From Gemmatimonadota bacterium (GTDB taxonomy: Bacteria; Gemmatimonadota; Gemmatimonadetes; Gemmatimonadales; GWC2-71-9), in the NCBI GenBank assembly GCA_027294455.1, contig JAPULZ010000171.1, positions 1 through 64,000 on the forward strand: a stretch of 64,000 nt of DNA. The letters are read 5' to 3'. The notes under the pieces are model-generated. The model was given only the letters and a program-made list of their open reading frames with translations. It did not search any database and was not told the origin of the DNA. The translations under genes and the position numbers were made by a program. Shown here piece after piece: positions 37,623 through 48,913 of the stretch (its first letter is position 1; each line of letters opens with the position of its first letter).

Positions 37623-38897
37623 CTAGGGCATCTTGCGAATCAAGCGCGCGACGATATCGGCTCCCGGCCGGATACCCACGTCTACGATATGGGTCACCAC
37701 GACCGACGCCGACCGGTTCCGCACGTGGACCACCTCCACGAGCGCAATCCGTCGCCGGGGGAAATCTTCCCCCGAGCTCGTGTTGGGGGCGGGGGCAAGG
37801 ATCTCGAACACGTCTCCGGGCACCAACCCGTCCGTGCGCCCCCGATTGATGAACAGAATGTCCCGCAGCGTCGCCACTGGGTGGACGTCGCGCATGGCGA
37901 TGACCGACGCCATCATGCCGTTCTCGATGGGCACCGGTTCCACTTGGGCCCGATCCTGATACGGCTCGATGGGCAGTGCGACTTGCCCGTCGGCCACGCG
38001 TCCGAACTGCATCACGATTGTCGCCCGGACGCTCCGCCTCGACACCGCAATCACTTCCGCCACCCCCGTGGGCTTGACGACGCGCCCCCAGCTGCCCTGT
38101 ATCCGACGGCCGAGCTCTGACAGGATGATCGTATCACCCGGCTGGTAGACCGCATTCTCCGGAGCTCGCAGCTCGATCTCCTGATAAATCTGCGCCGCCG
38201 ACGCGGCCACGAGTGTCGGCAAGGTGCTGCGGTTCACGGAACCCATGAGGTCCGCCCAGGGAAGATCATCACCTTCGGTGAGGTAGCCGGCGGAGAAAAA
38301 CAGGAACAAGCCGCCCAAGTGCCGCGGCGGGTTCCGGATCACGGTCAGGCCGAGCTGGTTCTGGGCCCCCCGCTGGCGAAACGCCGTAGCCCTCCGCATG
38401 GTGGTGGGCGGTGGAGGTGGGGGCGGGAGCGCCCGCACCGTTGCCTGGGAGTCCACGGCTGGCCTCTGTACGACCCGGACCAGCACCGAATCGCCCTGCA
38501 TGACGGAGTCGCCCGCCTGCGGAATGATGAGGGAATCGCCGACCTGGATGGCGGCGACCATGGTCGTGTCTGGGGGAACCAGCCGCAAGGCCTCACCGGG
38601 GAAGATCCAGTGGGGATCTTCCACGACCAGGGTATTGAGCCGGTAGATCTCCGGCCAGAGGAGCGGATCGTCGAGGTATCGCTCGGCCAGGGTCCACAGG
38701 GTCTCTCCCCCCTGCACGATGTGCACCCGCCGGCCCACCTGCAGCTGCTCGCCCGCCACGGCCATCGAGTCGGCCACCAGGGTGTCCTGCGCCACGAGCA
38801 GGGTGTCCTGCGCCGCCAGGGGAGCGGCCGCGGTCAAGGCGACCGCGGCAACCAAGGCTCCCGAACCCCTAGAACGGCAGATCGTCGTCCTCCTCAT
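37623..38897 (-). CDS. Secreted LysM-domain protein
   Basis: Signal peptide LVAAVALTAAAPLAAQDT; LysM VHIVQGGETLWTLAERYLDDPLLWPEIYRLNTLVVEDPHWIFPGEALRL. Start reassigned to MRRTTICRS. Confidence 0.88.
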   Translation of the reverse strand: MRRTTICRSRGSGALVAAVALTAAAPLAAQDTLLVAQDTLVADSMAVAGEQLQVGRRVHIVQGGETLWTLAERYLDDPLLWPEIYRLNTLVVEDPHWIFPGEALRLVPPDTTMVAAIQVGDSLIIPQAGDSVMQGDSVLVRVVQRPAVDSQATVRALPPPPPPPTTMRRATAFRQRGAQNQLGLTVIRNPPRHLGGLFLFFSAGYLTEGDDLPWADLMGSVNRSTLPTLVAASAAQIYQEIELRAPENAVYQPGDTIILSELGRRIQGSWGRVVKPTGVAEVIAVSRRSVRATIVMQFGRVADGQVALPIEPYQDRAQVEPVPIENGMMASVIAMRDVHPVATLRDILFINRGRTDGLVPGDVFEILAPAPNTSSGEDFPRRRIALVEVVHVRNRSASVVVTHIVDVGIRPGADIVARLIRKMP

Positions 38898-39339
38898 CAA
38901 GCGCCTCCGGAAAATCCTTGAACGACTCCGATCCTGGAGCGGGGGATCCCGCCGCCACGCCCGCCGGCGCCGTTTCCGCCTCCACGCCGCCACCGCGGCC
39001 CGAAAGCATCAACAGCTCTCGCCCAACGATTTCAGTCGAATACCGAGTCTTGCCTTCGCGATCTTCCCAAGTTCGGTAGTCGATCCGTCCTTCGATGTAT
39101 ACTCGGTCACCTTTTTTGAGATATTGCTCCGCCACATCCGCCAGCCCGGACCCCTTGTTGTTCCAGAGGATGACGCGGTGCCACTCGGTCTTTTCCTGCT
39201 GCTCGCCGGCCTGGTTGTTCCACCGTCGGCCGGTGGCAATGGACAAGGTGGCCACCTTGGACCCATTGGCCGTCGTACGGATCTCAGGATCCCGGCCCAG
39301 ATTCCCGATCAGTTGGACTTTGTTCAGACTGCGGCTCAC
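38869..39339 (-). CDS. ssb: Single-stranded DNA-binding protein
   Basis: MSRSLNKVQLIGNLGRDPEIRTTANGSKVATLSIATGRRW ... EGRIDYRTWEDREGKTRYSTEIV; acidic tip ALDEEDDDLPF. GTG start with GGAGG at 5-nt spacing preferred over TTG at 39351. Confidence 0.97.
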   Translation of the reverse strand: MSRSLNKVQLIGNLGRDPEIRTTANGSKVATLSIATGRRWNNQAGEQQEKTEWHRVILWNNKGSGLADVAEQYLKKGDRVYIEGRIDYRTWEDREGKTRYSTEIVGRELLMLSGRGGGVEAETAPAGVAAGSPAPGSESFKDFPEALDEEDDDLPF

Positions 39340-39383
39340 GACAACCTCCAAAAAAACACGGGATGGACCCTGGACTCAGGCAA

Positions 39384-39412
39384 ACTATAGAGGCTTTAAG
39401 TCCTTTTGTCAA
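39384..39412 (-). promoter_or_regulatory. Near-perfect sigma70 promoter for ssb
   Basis: Minus strand TTGACA-N17-TATAGT, about 45 nt upstream of the ssb GTG start. Confidence 0.85.
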
Positions 39413-39551
39413 CCAAACATACGCGATTCTTGGCCAACTTTTGCGAGGGTATTTCGGCCCTGATCGGAGGTCGAAAACCGGGCTCCGACACCCCCGATCT
39501 TCGGGGATGTTCGGTCCTTCGAAGGCCTGTTCTGGAGGTCTGCGCGGGGCG

Positions 39552-40268
39552 CTAGTCCGTCGCGTGGGGCAGCGTTCGGCCGTGTTCACGCTCCCACCGG
39601 ACCTGGGCCTCCGCGTGCCGTCCGTAGGTCGGTTGGAACTCCGAGAAGGGCTCCACAGGGCGCGAGCCGCCGTCGAGTGTCATCAGTTCCAACAAGCCCC
39701 CGGCCCGAGAAACGGCCTGCCCGCCCCCGAACGGCGGTTGCCCCGTCCAACGCCGGATGGCCTCGGAGACCCCCGCGGCGCCGTCCCCGACGGCGATGCG
39801 CGGGACCACGGGGCTGCTGGCCACCAGAGCGTTCGCCGGAACCAAGGCGGGTGCCAGATGCTCCGTGACGGCCGTCGCGGAGAAGGCATACACCGCCGCA
39901 AACACGTCGCCGCGCAGCGCACCGTAGAGCGCCCCCACGGGTGTCCCATCTCCGGCGGCTGCGTGCCACGCGGCCCCCATGAGCGAGGGAGTGATCCGCA
40001 CGGGAATCTCGCGCTCGGTCAGGAGGCCCTGCACCGTCGCCATCCCGATCCGCAAACCGGTGAAGCTTCCCGGGCCGTCGGCCAGCACGATGCACTCCAG
40101 ATCGGCGAAGCGTCGCTCGCTCAATTGCAGACAGTACTCGATGGCCGGCACCAACGCGGAGGCCGTGCGACGCTTGCCGAGGGTCACCTCGGCAGCTAGG
40201 GCGCCGGGCTCACCCACGGCCACCGACGCCGAGTCCGTCGCCGTTTCGATGGCCAGGCACAGGGTCAT
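39552..40268 (-). CDS. tsaB: tRNA t6A biosynthesis protein TsaB
   Basis: MTLCLAIETATDSASVAVGEPGALAAEVTLGKRRTASALVPAIEYCL; ADGPGSFTGLRIGMATVQGL. Confidence 0.93.
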   Translation of the reverse strand: MTLCLAIETATDSASVAVGEPGALAAEVTLGKRRTASALVPAIEYCLQLSERRFADLECIVLADGPGSFTGLRIGMATVQGLLTEREIPVRITPSLMGAAWHAAAGDGTPVGALYGALRGDVFAAVYAFSATAVTEHLAPALVPANALVASSPVVPRIAVGDGAAGVSEAIRRWTGQPPFGGGQAVSRAGGLLELMTLDGGSRPVEPFSEFQPTYGRHAEAQVRWEREHGRTLPHATD

Positions 40269-40684
40269 CGCACGCGCTCCAGACGACGCACGGAATCCCG
40301 ATCGCCGTGCGCGAGATGAATGTGCGCGTCGGGGCGCGGGACGTGGGCGCCCCCGCGCTCCGGCCATTCAATCATGAGGAGACGACCACGGCGTTGCAGG
40401 TCCGCAAAATCCAGATCGAGGGCCTCCTCCGGATCGCGCAGGCGATAACAGTCCACGTGGACGAGCACGCCGCCCGGTGAATCGTACTCGTGTACCAACG
40501 CGTAGGTCGGGCTGCGCGCCTCCTCCCCTGCGCCCGCACGCACGAGGGCTTGCACGAAGGTGGTCTTCCCGGCTCCGAGCTCGCCGGTGAGCCATACCAC
40601 CGAGGAGGGCGCCAGCTCCACCCAGAGGGCGGCGGCTCGCACGTGGAGCTGCTCCAGGGTGAGCGTCTCGGCGGTACCCGGCAT
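40265..40684 (-). CDS. tsaE: tRNA t6A biosynthesis ATPase TsaE
   Basis: VVWLTGELGAGKTTFVQALVRAGAGEEARSPTYALVHEYDSPGGVLVHVDCYRL. Confidence 0.95.
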   Translation of the reverse strand: MPGTAETLTLEQLHVRAAALWVELAPSSVVWLTGELGAGKTTFVQALVRAGAGEEARSPTYALVHEYDSPGGVLVHVDCYRLRDPEEALDLDFADLQRRGRLLMIEWPERGGAHVPRPDAHIHLAHGDRDSVRRLERVR

Positions 40685-40687
40685 CGC

Positions 40688-42742
40688 CTAGGCCGGCTCG
40701 CCGGACGTGGCCCCGCGCCCGGTCCGCGCCGGCTTGCCCCGAGGCGCGCGACGAACGGGATCGCCGCCCGCCCGCAACTCGAAGATCTGATCCCGCAAAC
40801 GGGCCGCCACTTCGAAATCCAGCTCGGCAGCGGCCTCGCGCATCTGCTGCTCGAGCACCTCGATGAGACTCTCACGATCCAACGGAGGCGCCGGCGCCGT
40901 TTCATCGTCGGCCGGGGTGGCGGCGGCGGAACGCGCGTCGGCCACTCGGGTCACGAACCGCACCTCCGCTACCGATTTGCGGATCGATTGCGGTATCACG
41001 CCATGCCGCTTGTTGTGCGCCAGCTGCAGATCGCGGCGGCGATCCATTTCGGCGATGGCCCGCTCCATCGATCCCGTCACGCGATCGGCATACATGATGG
41101 CGCGCCCCTGGGCGTGTCGTGCCGCGCGACCCACGGTTTGAATCAGCGATCGATCCGAACGCAGGAACCCCTCATGGTCGGCGTCCAAGATCGCCACCAG
41201 GCTGACCTCCGGAAGATCCAGGCCTTCCCGCAGCAAATTGATCCCCACCAGCACATCGAATTCCCCGAGCCGCAAGCCCCGCACAATCTCCATCCGCTCG
41301 ATCGTATCGATGTCGGAGTGCATGTAGCGTACACGAACACCGGTCTGTTGCAGGTAGTCGGTGAGGTCCTCGGCCATGCGTTTCGTGAGCGTCGTGACGA
41401 GGACTCGCTCGCCCACACTTGCCGAGCGGCGGATTTCCCCCAAGAGGTCGTCCACCTGCCCCGCCACCGGGCGGATTTCCACGGACGGATCCACCAATCC
41501 GGTGGGCCGGATGATCTGCTGCGTGACCTGGCCGCCGCACAGGGCGATTTCCCGGTCTCCCGGCGTGGCGGACACGAAGATGATCTCGGGAACGATGTCC
41601 ATGAACTCGGCGCTGTTGAGCGGACGGTTGTCCAGAGCCGACGGCAAACGGAAGCCGTATTCCACCAGGGTCAGCTTGCGCGAGCGATCGCCCTCATACA
41701 TGCCCCCGATCTGCGGGAGGGTGACGTGTGATTCGTCCAGAATCGTGAGAAATTCCGCGGGAAAGTAATCCAACAGACACGCGGGACGCTCGCCGACCTC
41801 TCGTCCGGAAAAGTGCCGGCTGTAGTTCTCCACCCCGGCGCAGGTACCAGCCTCGAGGAGCATATCGATGTCGAAGTGGGTTCGCGTTTCGAGGCGTTGC
41901 GCCTCGAGCAACTTCCCCAACGCGTGCAGCTCGGCCAGCCGCTCCTGGAGCTCGATGCGTATCGTCGCCACCGCCCGCTCGACCGCGGCGCCCCGCACCA
42001 CGAAGTGGGTCGCCGGGTAAATCGCACACCTGTCGAGCTGGGTGATCGTCTTGCCGGTGAGCGCGTCCACCTTGCTGATGCGCTCCACCGTGTCGCCCCA
42101 GAGCTCGATGCGCACCGCCTGTTCTTCATACGCCGGAAAAATCTCAACGGTGTCGCCGCGGACGCGGAAGGTACCGCGCTCGAAAGCCGCATCATGGCGC
42201 GAATACCCAATGCGCACGAGCTCCTCGAGAATGGTGTCCCGCGACCGTTCTTCCCCGACGCCGACGGTCACCATGAGATCGCGATACTGCGCGGGATCGC
42301 CGAGGCCGTAAATGGCGCTCACCGTGGCCACGATGATCACGTCGTCCCGCTCCATCAAACTCGAAGTCGCCCGCAGCCGCAGTGAGTTGATGTCGTCGTT
42401 GATGGAAGAGTCTTTCTCGATGTACGTGTCCGTGGACGGCACGTAGGCCTCGGGCTGGTAGTAGTCGTAGTACGAGACGAAGTACTCGACTGCGTTGGTG
42501 GGGAAGAACGACTTCAACTCACCGTAGAGCTGTGCCGCCAGCGTCTTGTTGTGCGAGAGCACGAGGGCCGGGCGGCCGTGCCGAGCGATGGCACACGCCA
42601 TCGTCACTGTCTTTCCCGAACCCGTGACCCCGAGGAGGGTGTGGTACCGAGTGTCCTTCGCGGCCAGTCGCTCGGTCAACTCGGTGATCGCGCGAGGCTG
42701 ATCGCCCGCCAGCGAGAAGGGAAGCTCGAGCTCGAACGGCAC
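40688..42742 (-). CDS. uvrB: Excinuclease ABC subunit B
   Basis: [92 protein letters not shown]-terminal UVR motif. Confidence 0.98.
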   Translation of the reverse strand: MPFELELPFSLAGDQPRAITELTERLAAKDTRYHTLLGVTGSGKTVTMACAIARHGRPALVLSHNKTLAAQLYGELKSFFPTNAVEYFVSYYDYYQPEAYVPSTDTYIEKDSSINDDINSLRLRATSSLMERDDVIIVATVSAIYGLGDPAQYRDLMVTVGVGEERSRDTILEELVRIGYSRHDAAFERGTFRVRGDTVEIFPAYEEQAVRIELWGDTVERISKVDALTGKTITQLDRCAIYPATHFVVRGAAVERAVATIRIELQERLAELHALGKLLEAQRLETRTHFDIDMLLEAGTCAGVENYSRHFSGREVGERPACLLDYFPAEFLTILDESHVTLPQIGGMYEGDRSRKLTLVEYGFRLPSALDNRPLNSAEFMDIVPEIIFVSATPGDREIALCGGQVTQQIIRPTGLVDPSVEIRPVAGQVDDLLGEIRRSASVGERVLVTTLTKRMAEDLTDYLQQTGVRVRYMHSDIDTIERMEIVRGLRLGEFDVLVGINLLREGLDLPEVSLVAILDADHEGFLRSDRSLIQTVGRAARHAQGRAIMYADRVTGSMERAIAEMDRRRDLQLAHNKRHGVIPQSIRKSVAEVRFVTRVADARSAAATPADDETAPAPPLDRESLIEVLEQQMREAAAELDFEVAARLRDQIFELRAGGDPVRRAPRGKPARTGRGATSGEPA

Positions 42743-42745
42743 GGG

Positions 42746-44917
42746 CTAGGACGGCTCGGCTTGCGCCGGAGGTTCGCGCCGCTCCACAGACGTGACGCCT
42801 TTGGTCCGCCGCATGGCCCGCATCACCTTGGAAAGCTGCGCGCTATTCTCGACTTCCACGAGCACGGTGCCGAACATGCCGCCGTCCTTGCTGCGCAGCT
42901 CCGCGCTGCGGATGTTCGTTCCCTTGGCGGTCACCGCCTGCATCAGGTCCGCATAGAGCCCGCGCCGGTCTTCGCCCGCGACGCCGAGACACACCTCGAA
43001 CACCTCCCCCTCAACCTCCTGCCAGTCGATCTCCACGCGGCGGTCGGGCCCGGCGGGAATCGTCAGCAGGTTCGGACAGTCATTGCGGTGAATCGAAATG
43101 CCCCGTCCTTGAGAGACGTACCCGACGACTTGGTCGCCGGGCACCGGTTGGCAGCACTGGGCGTAGCGCACCAGCAACCCGTCGACCCCTTGAATGCGCA
43201 CCCCCCGGCCGAGGCGAATCCGATCCATGACCCGGCCGAACGCCGTGGGTTTCGTCTCCTCCAAATCGTCGCCCGGTCGGTCCGGAAACAGCGCACGAAT
43301 CACCTGGCCGGTGGGCACGTCTCCCCGCCCCAGCGCCTGCAGCAGCCCCGCTTCGGACCCGACCGAAAGCTTTTCGGCCGCTTGCTCCATCACCGCCGCC
43401 TCCGGTCTCGGGAGGCGGCGGCGGCGCAGCTCGCGGGCGAGAATGTCGCGGCCGATGGCGATGCTCCGCTCGGCCTCTTCTTGTTTGATCCAATGGCGGA
43501 TGCCCTGCCGCGCCCGACCCGTACGCACATGGTTCAGCCAATCCCGGCTCGGCCGGGCATTCGGTCCAGTGATGATCGTGACCGTGTCGCCGTTGTCCAG
43601 CGGCCGGTGCAGCGGGGCGATCCGCTGGTTCACCTTGGCCCCCTGGCAGCGGAGACCGACCTCCGTGTGGACGGCGAACGCGAAGTCGATGGTGGTGGCC
43701 CCCTTGGGGAGCCGTTTCACATCGCCCTTCGGCGTGAACACGAAGATCTCGTCTTCGTACAAATCGATCTTGAGAAACTCGAGAAACTCCTCCGCCGAAT
43801 GCGCCGTTTGCTGCAACTCCATGAGCTGACGGAACCAGGACAGGCGCAGGTCCAGCTCGTCCGGTTGCTGGCCCTCCTTGTAGACCCAGTGGGCCGCAAT
43901 GCCGAACTCGGCCGTGCGATGCATGTCGTACGTGCGGATCTGGATCTCGTACGGTTCCCCTCCGGGGCCGAAGACGGTCGTGTGGAGCGACTGGTATCCG
44001 TTGGACTTGGGCGAGGCGATGTAGTCCTTGATGCGCTCCTGCAACGGCGTCCAGTGGTTGTGGATGACGCCGAGGACGTGATAACACTCCGGGACGGTCC
44101 GCACCAGGACCCGGATGGCCATCAGGTCGTAGATCTCTTCCAGGGGCTTGTCCCGCTGGCGCATCTTGCGGTACACCGACCACATGTGTTTCAGCCGTCC
44201 CGTGACCTCGGCATCGAGCCCTTCGTCAGTCAGCGCATCCACCAGCGGACCACGCATGCGATTGATCATTTCCTCGCGTTCGACCCGCTTGGCTTTCAAC
44301 TTCTTGTTCAGGTCCTTGTAATCGTCACGCTCGAGGAACTTGAACGCGAGATCCTCGAGGTCCGCCCGGATACCGGCCATGCCGAAGCGGTGCGCCAGCG
44401 GCGCATACAACTCGCGGGTTTCCCGGGCGATCCGCTCGCGCCGCTCTGCCGGCAGGGGATCGAGCGTTCGCATGTTGTGCAGGCGGTCGGCCAGCTTCAC
44501 GATGATGACTCGCGCGTCCTTGGCGATGGAGACCAGGAGCTTGCGGTAGTTCTCCGCTTGCTCTTCGGAGGTGGAACGGAAGCTGAGGCTCGAGATCTTG
44601 GTCAAGCCGTCGACGATATCGCCGATCTCATCACCGAACTGCTCGCGGATGTCCTCGATGGACACATCGGAGTCTTCGACCGTGTCGTGCAACAAGGCGG
44701 CGGCGATCGTGACCGAATCCATGCGATGGTCGAGGAGAATCCGGGCCACGGCCACGGTGTGCGAAATGAAATCCTCGCCTGAGACCCGTTTTTGGCCGCG
44801 GTGTGCCGCCGCGCTCAACCGATACGCCCGGTCGATCAGCTCCAGGTCGAGCCGGCCTGCCTGTTCGCCGAGTGCCTCGGCGAGCGTGGCATCGAGATCT
44901 GCGAGCACCGTGGTCAC
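42746..44917 (-). CDS. Bifunctional (p)ppGpp synthetase/hydrolase (RelA/SpoT)
   Basis: HD domain HTVAVARILLDHRMDSVTIAAALLHDTVED; synthetase region YQSLHTTVFGPGGEPYEIQIRTYDMHRTAEFGIAAHWVYKEG; TGS; ACT. Confidence 0.97.
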   Translation of the reverse strand: MTTVLADLDATLAEALGEQAGRLDLELIDRAYRLSAAAHRGQKRVSGEDFISHTVAVARILLDHRMDSVTIAAALLHDTVEDSDVSIEDIREQFGDEIGDIVDGLTKISSLSFRSTSEEQAENYRKLLVSIAKDARVIIVKLADRLHNMRTLDPLPAERRERIARETRELYAPLAHRFGMAGIRADLEDLAFKFLERDDYKDLNKKLKAKRVEREEMINRMRGPLVDALTDEGLDAEVTGRLKHMWSVYRKMRQRDKPLEEIYDLMAIRVLVRTVPECYHVLGVIHNHWTPLQERIKDYIASPKSNGYQSLHTTVFGPGGEPYEIQIRTYDMHRTAEFGIAAHWVYKEGQQPDELDLRLSWFRQLMELQQTAHSAEEFLEFLKIDLYEDEIFVFTPKGDVKRLPKGATTIDFAFAVHTEVGLRCQGAKVNQRIAPLHRPLDNGDTVTIITGPNARPSRDWLNHVRTGRARQGIRHWIKQEEAERSIAIGRDILARELRRRRLPRPEAAVMEQAAEKLSVGSEAGLLQALGRGDVPTGQVIRALFPDRPGDDLEETKPTAFGRVMDRIRLGRGVRIQGVDGLLVRYAQCCQPVPGDQVVGYVSQGRGISIHRNDCPNLLTIPAGPDRRVEIDWQEVEGEVFEVCLGVAGEDRRGLYADLMQAVTAKGTNIRSAELRSKDGGMFGTVLVEVENSAQLSKVMRAMRRTKGVTSVERREPPAQAEPS

Positions 44918-45648
44918 AATAAGCCTGCCTCTGCAAAACTGAAGAACCGGTCTCCACCCACGATCACGTGATCGTACACCGGCATGTCCAGCAATTTCCC
45001 TGCCTCAACCAATTGTGTGGTGACGGCCCGGTCCTCTGCCGACGGCCCGGGGTTGCCACTCGGATGGTTGTGGACCACGATGATCCCGGCGGCAGCCTCG
45101 GCAATGGCCGCCCGAAAGACCTCGCGGGGATGCACCAGGGAACTGTTCAGAATCCCCTTGGTCACCAGCGTTTGACGGGTCACGCGGTTGCGCGCATCCA
45201 GCGTGAGCAGGTGGAACTCTTCGACCACCAGATCCCGCAACATCGGCCCGCACCGGCGGTGGACGTCCTCCGCCGAACGCATTTCCGTTCCCGACTCGCG
45301 CCGCTGGCCGTCCAGCCGTCGGGCCATTTCCAGCGCGGCGGCCACTCGCGCGGCCTTCACCCGACCGACCCCGGGCACCCGGGCCAATGCGGCGGCCGGC
45401 TTCCTGGCGATGTCCCGGAGGGTCCCACCTGCCGCTTCTAGCAGATCGGCCGCCACCTCCAGGACATCCGAGCGCCGCGTCCCCGTACCCAACAGGATCG
45501 CAACGAGCTCCACGGCAGTCAACGCCGACGGCCCCAACGTGAACAAACGCTCCCGCGGCCGTTCCTGGGTCTCTGCCAGCAGATACGGTGTCATCGCAAC
45601 CAATTTGCCGTCCCGGGCCAGCCGGGGTATCGCCAAATCGCCGCTCAT
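44914..45648 (-). CDS. radC: JAB/MPN-domain protein RadC
   Basis: RERLFTLGPSALTAVELVAILLGTGTRRSDVLEVA; HPREVFRAAIAEAAAGIIVVHNHPSGNPGPSAED. Confidence 0.95.
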   Translation of the reverse strand: MSGDLAIPRLARDGKLVAMTPYLLAETQERPRERLFTLGPSALTAVELVAILLGTGTRRSDVLEVAADLLEAAGGTLRDIARKPAAALARVPGVGRVKAARVAAALEMARRLDGQRRESGTEMRSAEDVHRRCGPMLRDLVVEEFHLLTLDARNRVTRQTLVTKGILNSSLVHPREVFRAAIAEAAAGIIVVHNHPSGNPGPSAEDRAVTTQLVEAGKLLDMPVYDHVIVGGDRFFSFAEAGLL

Positions 45649-45725
45649 TGGATCTGGATTTTGCCTGAAGCCCGGGGGGCTGGGCGGTTTCGTCCCTCTC
45701 CGGTGGGATCAGGCCCGCACAGCCG

Positions 45726-48700
45726 TCATGCGGTCCCGCCGTGGCATTTCTTGTACTTCTTGCCGCTGCCGCACGGGCAGGGATCGTTGCGACCAACCTT
45801 GGGCACGGAGCGCTGCATGGGCCGGGCCGGTTCCCGCGAGGCCTTGGCGGGACCGCTGGTGGTCAACTGCTGCGGCGGGGGGCGCCTCGCCCCGGGGACC
45901 AGCAAATCGATGTCCGAGCTCTCGGTGACCTGCTGTGCCGCGCGCGGTTGGGGGCGGCGAGGCCCGGTGGCGGTCCCGCCACCGGGGCCCTGCACCTGGA
46001 GCCGGAAAAATCGCTCCGTGAACACCTGCCGGATGTCGTTGACCAAGTCCTCGAACAGCTCGAAGGCCTCCCGCTTGTACTCGATGAGGGGATCCTTCTG
46101 CCCCCACGCCCGATACTGGATCGCGTTCCGCAGCTGGTCGAGATCGTAGAGGTGATCCTTCCACTTCTCGTCGAGCACCTGCAACATGAAATTCGAGAGC
46201 AGCTTCTCCGTCAGGTTCTCCGCGCCGTATCGCTGTTCGATCTCGTTCCACGAATCGATCTTGGCCTGGAACGCCTCCCGCCCGGCCCGCTGCACGGTCG
46301 CCGCCAAGGCCTCGGTGTCGGGCACCTTCTTAGCGTCCTCCACATCCGGGGCGGAAACCAGAAACCGCATGAGGAGTTCGGCCACGATGGATTGTCGGTC
46401 CCACTCCTCCGGATCCTCCCCCTCGAACCCTGCGACGAAACGCTTGAGCGCCGCCTCGATCATGCGTTGCGCTTCCGCCTTGAGCTCCTCGCCACCTTCG
46501 AGAGCAAACAACCGCAGCGAATAGATGACTTCGCGCTGCTGGTTCATCACGTCGTCGTAATCGAGCAGCCGTTTCCGCGCCTGAAAGTTCTGCAGCTCCA
46601 CGCGTTTTTGTGCGTTGCCGATGGCCCGGGTCACGAGCGGATGCGTGATCACCTCGCCCTCCTCGGCCCCGGTCTTGTCCATCCAGCGGGCGATGCGGTC
46701 GGTGGCAAACAAACGCATCAGGTTGTCTTCCAGGGACAGGAAGAACCGGCCCTGGCCGGGATCTCCCTGCCGTCCGGACCGTCCCCTGAGCTGCCGGTCG
46801 ATCCGTCGCGACTCGTGCCGCTCAGTGCCGATGATGGCCAGTCCCCCGACCGATTCGATGCCGTTCTCCCCCTCGCTGGCCCGGATTGCCGTGACCCCCT
46901 CGCCGAGTTTGATGTCCGTTCCCCGGCCCGCCATGTTGGTCGCGATCGTGATCGCGCCGCGCTGTCCGGCGTTGGCGATGATCTCCGCCTCCCGCTGGTG
47001 GAACTTCGCATTGAGGACTTCGTGCTTGAGCCCGCGGCGCTTGAGCATGCGGGACACGGTCTCCGAGACTTCCACGTTGGTCGTGCCAACGAGCACCGGT
47101 TGGCCGATCTCGTGAAACGCCGCGATTTCGTCGATGACGGCGTTGTACTTTTCGCGCCGGGTCTTGTAGATGACGTCGTCGTAGTCTCGGCGACAGATGG
47201 GCTCGTTTGTCGGAATGACCGAGACCTCGAGACCGTAGATCTCGAAGAACTCCCGCTCTTCGGTTTCGGCCGTGCCGGTCATGCCGGCCAGCTTGTCGTA
47301 CATGCGGAAGTAGTTCTGGATCGTAATCGTCGCCAAGGTCTGTGTTTCACCCCGGACGGTGACGCCCTCCTTGGCCTCGACCGCCTGGTGCAAGCCGTCC
47401 GACCAGCGGCGCCCGGGCATGCACCGGCCGGTGAACTCGTCGACGATCAAGACTTGCCCGCCCTGGATCAGGTACTGGACGTCCCTCTCGTAGAGCGCGT
47501 GGGCCTGCAACAACTTGTGGATGATGTGGATTTTCTCCGACTTGGATGCGTACTCGGCTTCCAACTCGCGCCGCAGGATCACCTTGTCTTCGCCGGACAT
47601 GCTCTCGTCGTGTTCGATCTTGCCGAACTCTTCTGAGATGTCGGGCACGACAAACAGCGCCGGGTCGTCCGGGCTCATCTCTTCCAGGCCGCGGTCGGTC
47701 AGGTGTACCGAGTGGCCGCGTTCGTCCATGACGAAATACAGTTCGTCTTCCAACCCGCGGAAGCGCTGATCCTTGGCGGGCAATTTGCGATCGGCAATCG
47801 AGTCGAGCTCCACCCGTTGCACGAGCTGCTGGACCTTGGGTTCGTGCATCAGCTTCATCAACTTCTTGTTCTTGGGCGCGCCCATCTGCGCCTGGAACAA
47901 CTTGTATGCACCGTCGTACTCAGGCTCGTCCTTGTCGACCATCGGCGTGGCGTCGGCCACCAGCCCGTTGACGACCGCTGTTTGCTTGCGAACCAGTTGC
48001 TTCACCCGCGCGTTGTGCTCCGCGTACTTGGTATCGCCTTCGTGTCCGGCCGGCCCCGAGATGATGAGCGGCGTCCTCGCCTCGTCGATGAGGATACTGT
48101 CCACCTCGTCGATGATGGCGTAGTTGTAGGGCCGCTGGACGCGCTGCTCCAACGTGAAGACCATGTTGTCCCGCAGGAAATCGAATCCGAACTCGTTGTT
48201 GGTGCCGTACGTGATGTCGGCGGCGTACGCCGCCCGCCGCTCGGGACTGGAGGGTTCCGTATCGTCGAGACAGGCCACCTCGAGACCGAGGTATTCGAAG
48301 ACGTGCCCCATCCACTGGGAATCCCGCCGGGCCAGATAGTTGTTGACCGTCACCAGGTGGGCACCCCGGCCGGGAAGCGCGTTGAGATAGAGGGGCAGCG
48401 TCGCCACGAGGGTCTTCCCCTCACCGGTGGCCATCTCCGCGATGCGCGAACGGTGCAAGACGAGACCACCGATGAGCTGGACGTCGTAGGGCACCATATC
48501 CCACTCGAGGTCACGGCCCGTCACGGACAACGTCGTCCCCAGGAGCCGGCGGCACGTCTCGCGCACGGTGGCGAAGGCCTCGGGAAGAATGTCATCGAGG
48601 GCCGCCTCGATTTCGCGCTTCAACTCTTCTTCGAGGTCGTGGATTTCGCCGGTGAGCTTATCGCGCTCGACCGGATCCGCGCAGCCGTGCTTTTCGGCCT

Positions 48701-48905
48701 TGGTGGCGTCCACCTGCTCCTGGAGCGCACCGTAGCCCTCCTTCAGCAGGGCACGGAATTTCTCCGTCTGACCTTTGAGTTCGTCTTCGGACAGCGTACC
48801 CAGCCGTTTCTCGTGCTCGTGGATCCGATCGACCACCGGCTGGATCTTCTTGAGCTCCCGGTCGAACCGACTTCCGAAGATCTTCTTGAGTATTGTCTTG
48901 ACCAT
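45726..48905 (-). CDS. secA: Preprotein translocase subunit SecA
   Basis: [65 protein letters not shown] zinc motif [20 protein letters not shown]. Confidence 0.98.
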   Translation of the reverse strand: MVKTILKKIFGSRFDRELKKIQPVVDRIHEHEKRLGTLSEDELKGQTEKFRALLKEGYGALQEQVDATKAEKHGCADPVERDKLTGEIHDLEEELKREIEAALDDILPEAFATVRETCRRLLGTTLSVTGRDLEWDMVPYDVQLIGGLVLHRSRIAEMATGEGKTLVATLPLYLNALPGRGAHLVTVNNYLARRDSQWMGHVFEYLGLEVACLDDTEPSSPERRAAYAADITYGTNNEFGFDFLRDNMVFTLEQRVQRPYNYAIIDEVDSILIDEARTPLIISGPAGHEGDTKYAEHNARVKQLVRKQTAVVNGLVADATPMVDKDEPEYDGAYKLFQAQMGAPKNKKLMKLMHEPKVQQLVQRVELDSIADRKLPAKDQRFRGLEDELYFVMDERGHSVHLTDRGLEEMSPDDPALFVVPDISEEFGKIEHDESMSGEDKVILRRELEAEYASKSEKIHIIHKLLQAHALYERDVQYLIQGGQVLIVDEFTGRCMPGRRWSDGLHQAVEAKEGVTVRGETQTLATITIQNYFRMYDKLAGMTGTAETEEREFFEIYGLEVSVIPTNEPICRRDYDDVIYKTRREKYNAVIDEIAAFHEIGQPVLVGTTNVEVSETVSRMLKRRGLKHEVLNAKFHQREAEIIANAGQRGAITIATNMAGRGTDIKLGEGVTAIRASEGENGIESVGGLAIIGTERHESRRIDRQLRGRSGRQGDPGQGRFFLSLEDNLMRLFATDRIARWMDKTGAEEGEVITHPLVTRAIGNAQKRVELQNFQARKRLLDYDDVMNQQREVIYSLRLFALEGGEELKAEAQRMIEAALKRFVAGFEGEDPEEWDRQSIVAELLMRFLVSAPDVEDAKKVPDTEALAATVQRAGREAFQAKIDSWNEIEQRYGAENLTEKLLSNFMLQVLDEKWKDHLYDLDQLRNAIQYRAWGQKDPLIEYKREAFELFEDLVNDIRQVFTERFFRLQVQGPGGGTATGPRRPQPRAAQQVTESSDIDLLVPGARRPPPQQLTTSGPAKASREPARPMQRSVPKVGRNDPCPCGSGKKYKKCHGGTA

Positions 48906-48913
48906 TGCTCGTC

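Noticed and set aside
39487-39501. CCCCGA-TCT-TCGGGG hairpin downstream of tsaB
   Set aside because: A short 6-bp stem without an adjacent U-tract; too weak to call a terminator.
42551-44782. 743-aa plus-strand ORF antisense to relA/spoT
   Set aside because: Shadow ORF opposite a fully conserved RelA/SpoT; no domain signal.
45741-47636. 631-aa plus-strand ORF antisense to secA
   Set aside because: Low-information composition; the opposite strand is unmistakable SecA.
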